Shown here: positions 60,229 through 64,000 of the stretch, in pieces
Numbering within the stretch: the stretch's first letter is position 1
Layout: every line of letters begins with the position of its first letter
DNA from: JAHEDH01 sp963753285
GTDB lineage: Bacteria; Actinomycetota; Acidimicrobiia; Spongiisociales; ZC4RG35
DNA: 64,000 bases
Assembly (NCBI GenBank): GCA_963753285.1
Contig: CAVWBT010000016.1
Span: 124,001 to 188,000 of the forward strand
Reading direction: 5' to 3'
The notes under the pieces: generated by a model
What the model was told of the DNA's origin: nothing
What the model saw: the letters and a program-made list of their open reading frames with translations, nothing else
The model's database searches: none
Made by a program: the position numbers and the translations under genes

Positions 60229-61217
60229 AGCTGACGAACAAACTGTGGGCGGGTGCACTGGGGCTGGCGGTTCTCTCCGCGGTCGGGACGCTGGGATACG
60301 TCTGGATCGAACGGGTACCCGTTCTGGATGCGCTCTACATGGTGGCGATCACGATCACCACCGTCGGGTTTTCCGAAGTCTTCGAGATGTCGCCCGCGAG
60401 TCGGGTTCTCACCATCGCCATCATGGTCCTCGGGGTCGGCCTCGCTCTCTACACTGCGAGCGCGGCCATCGAGCGTCTCCTCGACCTCGGTGTCGAGCGG
60501 CAGAGAGCGAGGACACGGAAGTTGATCAGTGAGCTTTCCGATCACGTGATCGTGTGTGGCTTCGGGCGTGTCGGCAGAGGCGTGTATCGCGATCTGGTGG
60601 AGCGAGGGGAGCACGTCGTCGTCATCGAGGAGGACCCTGCGATGGCGGCGGAGGCCGAAGCCGAGGGTGTTCCCATTCTCATGGGCGATGCCACGTTCAA
60701 CGACACACTCGAGGCGGCCGGTATCGCTCGCGCCAAGGCTCTGGTCGCATGTGTCGCAGACGACTCCGACAACCTCGTGATCATCCTGTCCGCACGTTCC
60801 ATCCACCCGACACTCCATCTCGTGTCGAGGGCGAACGAACAAGAGTCGGAGTCCAAACTGCGCCTCGCCGGGGCCAATCGAGTCGTGGCACCTCAGGTGG
60901 TCGGCAGCGAGCGGCTGGCGGCGATGACCGTCGAGAGGAACCTGGCCGAGGTGTTCGACATCGTCGTGGGAGGTCGCGCCGTCGAGTTCTCGGTGGAGGA
61001 GCTCCTGGTCGAGGAGACCTCGTCGGTGGTTGGCTGTTCGATCCGAGATGCCGCGATCCGCGAGCGCAGCGGAGCCTTGATCCTCGCGGTCGAGGACCAG
61101 AGCCGCAACATGCTGCATGCACCCTCTCCTGAACACGTCCTGCTTCCGAACAGCGCCGTGATCGTGGTTGGCACCGCCGACCAGGTCTCCGCCGCCGCCG
61201 AGCTCTTCGCCGGCTGA
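60225..61217 (+). CDS. Potassium channel with two RCK domains (TrkA-like)
   Basis: A 330-residue 2TM ion channel subunit. Helix 1 is about residues 7-26, the selectivity filter is TVGFSE at 46-51, and helix 2 follows (VLTIAIMVLGVGLALYTAS). Two RCK/TrkA-N domains come next: RCK-N with HVIVCGFGRVGRGVYRDL from about residue 110, and RCK-C with SVEELLVEETSSVVGCSIRD from about 250. Such channels gate in response to ligands (cAMP, nucleotides or ions) and help hold membrane potential. GTG 60225 overlaps the BFN stop. No channel-specific regulator is adjacent; the next genes are a MerR regulator and a nuclease-like protein. Confidence 0.9.
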   Translation: MKLTNKLWAGALGLAVLSAVGTLGYVWIERVPVLDALYMVAITITTVGFSEVFEMSPASRVLTIAIMVLGVGLALYTASAAIERLLDLGVERQRARTRKLISELSDHVIVCGFGRVGRGVYRDLVERGEHVVVIEEDPAMAAEAEAEGVPILMGDATFNDTLEAAGIARAKALVACVADDSDNLVIILSARSIHPTLHLVSRANEQESESKLRLAGANRVVAPQVVGSERLAAMTVERNLAEVFDIVVGGRAVEFSVEELLVEETSSVVGCSIRDAAIRERSGALILAVEDQSRNMLHAPSPEHVLLPNSAVIVVGTADQVSAAAELFAG

Positions 61218-61228
61218 GGCCGGCGTGC

Positions 61229-61447
61229 CTCGCCTGGCGGTTCGCCGCTACGAGCCTTGAGCTATGAGCGTCTCCGTGCAGGGAGATGTCTGTCTCCTCA
61301 TTCGGGTAACGGCCGACTGAACCCCTGCGGCGTTGATTGTCGGGAGCACTCTGACCAGTTCACTCCAACTGCAGATCAACGTTCGGCGCGCTCCACGGGG
61401 CTCGAGGCGCAAAGCCCAAAGCGCAGAGCGGCGAGCCGCCAGGCGAG
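61229..61447. repeat. Inverted-repeat-bounded element before the MerR gene
   Basis: The left arm (61229-61248, core tcgcctggcggttcgccgc) and the right arm (61428-61447, gcggcgagccgccaggcgag) are reverse complements over 20 bases with one G-T pair. About 180 bases lie between. The arm core gcctggcgg is shared with the element at 19565-19730, and the right arm overlaps a run of seven-base units. It may be a member of the same short element family. Confidence 0.65.
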
Positions 61448-61451
61448 CCAT

Positions 61452-61460
61452 TTATCCACA
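61452..61460 (+). promoter_or_regulatory. DnaA-box-like site (TTATCCACA)
   Basis: TTATCCACA equals the E. coli DnaA-box consensus. It lies just upstream of the -35 of the MerR promoter, so DnaA could influence the gene; a single site is not evidence of an origin. Confidence 0.55.
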
Positions 61461-61463
61461 ACG

Positions 61464-61497
61464 GTTGTTGACAACTCCTGGAGTGGCGAACTAGCTT
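61464..61497 (+). promoter_or_regulatory. Sigma-70-like promoter with palindrome, before the second MerR gene
   Basis: TTGACA (61468-61473), an 18-base spacer and TAGCTT (61492-61497). The -35 lies in the palindrome gttgttgacaac (61464-61475), a possible operator. About 90 bases of leader follow before ATG 61596, with an attac and gtaat inverted repeat near 61514-61530. Confidence 0.55.
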
Positions 61498-61595
61498 CCC
61501 GACGCTGGTGGAATTACGGTGATGTAATCGGGTTGGGTCGGTGCGCTCTTGGAGGAGGATGCCGATCTGGCCGGGCGGGAGATCGAGGAGATCCC

Positions 61596-62084
61596 ATGTC
61601 GGAAGCGAACAATCAGGAAGTCGTCGGGTATCGGGCCCCACAGGTGTGCAAATTCGTGGGGATCACCTACCGCCAGCTCGACTACTGGGCGAGGACCGAA
61701 CTCTTGCGCCCATCACTCCAGGAGGCTTCCGGGTCGGGTTCGCAGCGCATGTACTCCTTCACCGATCTGGTGCAGCTCAAGGTCATCAAGCGTCTGCTCG
61801 ATGCCGGCATGAGTCTCAAGAAGATCCGCTCCGCCGTCGAGATCCTCCGTACCCAGCTCGCCTCCGACGAGCCACTGGCAGATGTCACCTTGCTGTCCGA
61901 CGGCCACTCGATCTATGCCGCCCACAGCGCCGATGAGGTCGTCGACGTGTTCCGTCGGGGACAGGGCGTGTTCGGAATCGCGGTCGGTCCGGTGCAGGAC
62001 GAGGTCGCAGGGGCCCTCCATGAGCTCAATCCCGCCCCCGTCGTGGCTTCGGTGGCCGACCTCCCGGCAGCCGAGGCGCACTGA
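61596..62084 (+). CDS. MerR-family regulator (Rv1830/ResR-like)
   Basis: A 162-residue MerR regulator. The winged helix includes VVGYRAPQVCKFVGITYRQL, then DYWARTELLRPSL and SGSQRMYSFTDLVQLKVIKR; a helix with LDAGMSLKKIRSAVEIL and a short C-terminal domain follow. It is shorter than the FtsR-like protein but belongs to the same cluster, matching Rv1830 in Mycobacterium, a regulator linked to cell division and antibiotic resilience. I chose ATG 61596 because a gaggag site lies 6 bases before it and the conserved helix-turn-helix begins soon after. It overlaps the next gene by 1 bp. Confidence 0.85.
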   Translation: MSEANNQEVVGYRAPQVCKFVGITYRQLDYWARTELLRPSLQEASGSGSQRMYSFTDLVQLKVIKRLLDAGMSLKKIRSAVEILRTQLASDEPLADVTLLSDGHSIYAAHSADEVVDVFRRGQGVFGIAVGPVQDEVAGALHELNPAPVVASVADLPAAEAH

Positions 62085-62524
62085 TGGCGAGCGGCCCCGG
62101 CTACCGGACACCCGCAGCCGGGGTCGAGTTCGCTCACAACTCGGAGCGGCAGTTCGCGCTGCTGTTGGACTTCTATGACGTCGAGTGGCGATACGAGCCC
62201 GACTCCTTCCCGATCGAATTCGACGAGAACGGCGAGCCGACCAAGTTCTTCGCGCCCGACTTCTACCTACCCGAGGAAGACTGTTACATCGAGATCACGA
62301 CGATGAACCAGAAGCTGGTGACGCGGAAGAACGCCAAGCTCCGCAAGCTCGCCGAGCACCATCCCGAGGTGGCATGCAAGATCCTGTACCTCCGGGATTA
62401 TCTCCATCTCGTGTTGAAGTATGGGCTGGACGACCCCGAGCACCTCGACGAATCGGTGCCCCCAACCCGAGTGCCCGGCGAGCCGCGACTGGTCACATTG
62501 ACCGATCGCGGGTCCTCACCGTGA
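62084..62524 (+). CDS. PD-(D/E)XK nuclease-like protein
   Basis: A 146-residue protein that reads like a restriction-endonuclease fold: Glu21 in HNSERQFALLLDFYDV, Asp59 in FFAPDFYLPEE, Glu70 in CYIEITTMNQK, with Lys77 following. In classical members the third motif is E-x-K; here it is E-I-T with the Lys seven residues on, so activity is uncertain. The C-terminal part (YLRDYLHLVLKYGLDDP) is helical. It sits between the second MerR gene and gcvT, overlapping both; the tight packing suggests it is part of the cluster rather than a mobile gene. Substrate unknown. Confidence 0.6.
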   Translation: MASGPGYRTPAAGVEFAHNSERQFALLLDFYDVEWRYEPDSFPIEFDENGEPTKFFAPDFYLPEEDCYIEITTMNQKLVTRKNAKLRKLAEHHPEVACKILYLRDYLHLVLKYGLDDPEHLDESVPPTRVPGEPRLVTLTDRGSSP

Positions 62525-63534
62525 GCCGAACCGGGCCACTCCACGATCTCCACTGCGAGCTCGGAGCGAAGTTCACGGACTTCGGCGGCTGGTCGATGCC
62601 GGTGCAATACGAGTCGGTCGTGGCCGAGCACATGGCGGTGCGCGAACGCTGCGGCTGGTTCGATGTCAGCCATCTCGGCCGGTTCCACATCGAAGGGTCC
62701 GCCAGTATCGGGACGATCGACCGACAAACGACGATCAACGGCGACTCCGTAACCGTTGGAGGCAGCAAGTACGGTCTCGTTCTGAACGACGATGGTGGCA
62801 TCATCGACGACATCGTCATCTGGCGGTTGGCTGAAGCGGAGTTCATCGTCTTGCCCAATGCCGCGAATCACCCGATCGTCATGGAGCGCTTCGCTGCGGC
62901 CACCCCCACGGATCTGCGCGAGACGACCGCCATGCTCGCAGTTCAGGGGCCGGACGCGCCCGGGATCCTCGAACGAGTCGTCGGGTTCGACGGCCCGAGG
63001 TTCTCTGTCCAGCGCTCGGAGGTGACTCCCGGGGCCATCGTGGCCGGTACCGGCTACACAGGCGAACGTGGCGGTGAGATCATCGTCGACCATGCCCAGG
63101 CAGAAACGATCGCTCGCGCGGTGCTCGCCTCCGGCGCGACGCCGTGCGGTCTCGGGGCGCGCGACACGCTCCGTCTCGAGGCTGGGCTTCCGCTCTGGGG
63201 ACAGGACATGGACGAGACAACGAATCCGTACGAGGTCGGTCTCGGGTTCGCAGTCGACCTCTCGCACGACTTCGTCGGCCGGGATGCCATCGATGGGGCG
63301 ACCCCGTCACGACGCCGACTGTTCACGACCTCGAGTCGCAGGATCCCGAGGTCCGGCCAGGTCCTCGTCGATGGAGAAGGCGACGCCGTCGGGCGAGTCA
63401 CCTCCGGGTCCTTCAGCCCGATCCGATCGGAAGGGATTGGAATGGGGTTGGTCGACCGAGATTCGGATACGCTTGGGATCGACATGCGGGGGACGCTCGT
63501 TCCCGTCGAACTGGTCTCCCGGCGCTTCATCTGA
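62521..63534 (+). CDS. gcvT: Glycine cleavage T protein (aminomethyltransferase) GcvT
   Basis: A 337-residue folate-dependent enzyme that releases ammonia from the H-protein-bound aminomethyl group and forms 5,10-methylene-THF. Signatures: ELGAKFTDFGGWSMPVQYES near the start, WFDVSHLGRFHIEG, LAVQGPDAPGILE, GTGYTGERGGEIIV, GLGARDTLRLEAGLPLWGQD and NPYEVGLGFAVDL. It is a little shorter than E. coli GcvT but shows all the central motifs. I chose GTG 62521, which overlaps the nuclease-like gene by 4 bp (GTGA). gcvH lies 6 kb upstream; gcvP and the L protein are not in the window. Confidence 0.92.
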   Translation: MSRTGPLHDLHCELGAKFTDFGGWSMPVQYESVVAEHMAVRERCGWFDVSHLGRFHIEGSASIGTIDRQTTINGDSVTVGGSKYGLVLNDDGGIIDDIVIWRLAEAEFIVLPNAANHPIVMERFAAATPTDLRETTAMLAVQGPDAPGILERVVGFDGPRFSVQRSEVTPGAIVAGTGYTGERGGEIIVDHAQAETIARAVLASGATPCGLGARDTLRLEAGLPLWGQDMDETTNPYEVGLGFAVDLSHDFVGRDAIDGATPSRRRLFTTSSRRIPRSGQVLVDGEGDAVGRVTSGSFSPIRSEGIGMGLVDRDSDTLGIDMRGTLVPVELVSRRFI

Positions 63535-63551
63535 ACCGACAGGAACATCTC

Positions 63552-64000
63552 ATGATCTCGAGTACCGCACGCCCGACCGTGGCCCCGGACGGCATCCACG
63601 AACTCACCCGACGGTGGGAAGCCTCCGAGCCGAAAGCCAATGTGTTGATCGTTCACGGAATCGGCGAGCATTCGGGGCGGTACGAGCATGTCGGCGGCTG
63701 GTTCGCCGAACGGGGTTTCACCGTCGAGGCGTTCGACCTCATCGGCTGCGGAGCGACCGGAGGTGCCAGGGGCGACATCGAGAACTGGACGGCCTTCCTC
63801 GATCAGATCGAAGCCCATCTCACTTCGATGATCGACGATCCGTTGCCGTCGGTCATTCTCGGACACTCGATGGGCGGTCTTCTAGCGGCGGAGTACCTCG
63901 CTTCGGAGCGCCCCAAGCCGGATCTCGCCGTCCTCTCTGCGCCCGGGCTCATGGGCGGCGCTGGATGGCAACGGTCGGTTTCGCGAGTCTTGAGCCCTGT
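63552..64000 (+). CDS. Lysophospholipase/monoglyceride lipase-like hydrolase (truncated by window edge)
   Basis: The first 149 residues of an alpha/beta hydrolase, open to the end of the window. The oxyanion motif is LIVHGIGEHSGRYEHVGGWF and the nucleophile elbow is ILGHSMGGLLAAEYLAS, both typical of monoglyceride lipases and lysophospholipases. The strand-4 motif reads DLIGCGATGGARG where RGHGxSxG is usual. ATG 63552 has an aggaac sequence just upstream and follows gcvT by 17 bp, so they may be co-transcribed. The catalytic acid and His lie beyond the edge. Confidence 0.88.
   Translation, partial: MISSTARPTVAPDGIHELTRRWEASEPKANVLIVHGIGEHSGRYEHVGGWFAERGFTVEAFDLIGCGATGGARGDIENWTAFLDQIEAHLTSMIDDPLPSVILGHSMGGLLAAEYLASERPKPDLAVLSAPGLMGGAGWQRSVSRVLSP

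Larger units (their letters stand above)
61218..61595. other. Spacer between the channel gene and the second MerR gene
   Basis: No gene is visible. It holds the inverted-repeat element 61229-61447, two sets of heptads (gccttga, gctatga at 61254-61267, and gcgcaaa, gcccaaa, gcgcaga, gcggcga, gccgcca from 61407), a DnaA-box-like site and a sigma-70-like promoter, described separately. Confidence 0.6.

Noticed and set aside
61452..61460. Replication origin at the DnaA-box-like site
   Set aside because: Only one box is seen, with no AT-rich unwinding region, dnaA or dnaN nearby.
1..64000. CRISPR array
   Set aside because: The direct repeats found are imperfect, not evenly spaced with unique spacers, and no cas-like gene is present.

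Overview
The window is a piece of a high-GC bacterial chromosome, most likely an actinobacterium and possibly class Acidimicrobiia. The support is a complete actinobacterial conservon (sensor kinase, roadblock, DUF742 and Ras-like GTPase), a gcvH-garA-ftsR-type cluster known from Mycobacterium (around Rv1822 to Rv1832), DUF222/HNH genes, SARP/BTAD-type regulators, and many promoters whose -10 element lies so close to the start codon that the transcript would be leaderless. The class assignment is inference.

Layout. Positions 1 to about 10,410 are a decaying accessory island. It holds a purine-rich, C-poor stretch with imperfect repeats (1-890), a giant broken regulator (winged helix/BTAD, cyclase, Ser/Thr kinase, nSTAND NTPase and WD40; 1558-7074), an orphan hypothetical gene, a VapBC-like toxin-antitoxin pair, fragments of a dispersed repeat, and a frameshifted DUF222/HNH endonuclease gene. 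From 10.7 kb onwards the genes are intact, tightly packed and mostly on the plus strand.

Core genes in order: ruvCAB; a META-domain lipoprotein (minus strand) and an alpha/beta hydrolase; queA-tgt-yajC-secD-secF; apt-rel; a four-gene conservon facing two long coiled-coil proteins on the minus strand; hisS-aspS; rarA; alaS-ruvX-mltG-aroE; a DUF4388 protein and a prepilin peptidase; aroC-aroK-aroB-efp-nusB; ispH; der; a hydrolase-cyclase fusion; tRNA-Pro(GGG); a five-gene peptide ABC transporter; a CDP-alcohol phosphatidyltransferase; then gcvH, a GarA-like FHA protein, an FtsR-like MerR, a D,D-carboxypeptidase, hpt, a bifunctional-nuclease-family protein, a K+ channel/RCK protein, a second MerR, a PD-(D/E)XK-like protein, gcvT and a truncated lysophospholipase-like hydrolase at the right edge.

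How the genes work together. The core covers recombination and repair (RuvABC, RuvX, RarA), queuosine tRNA modification (QueA, Tgt), protein export (YajC/SecDF), stringent response and purine salvage (Rel, Apt, Hpt), aminoacylation (HisRS, AspRS, AlaRS), the shikimate pathway (AroE, AroC, AroK, AroB), translation and transcription factors (EF-P, NusB, Der), isoprenoid synthesis (IspH), glycine cleavage (GcvH, GcvT) and envelope biology (MltG, DacA, PgsA-like). Many neighbours overlap as ATGA or GTGA, which suggests translational coupling.

The least ordinary material is (1) the broken multi-domain STAND regulator and the decayed repeats around it, (2) the conservon facing two coiled-coil proteins, and (3) the intergenic spacers. 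Several spacers carry seven-base-phased simple repeats or inverted-repeat-bounded elements that recur across the window.
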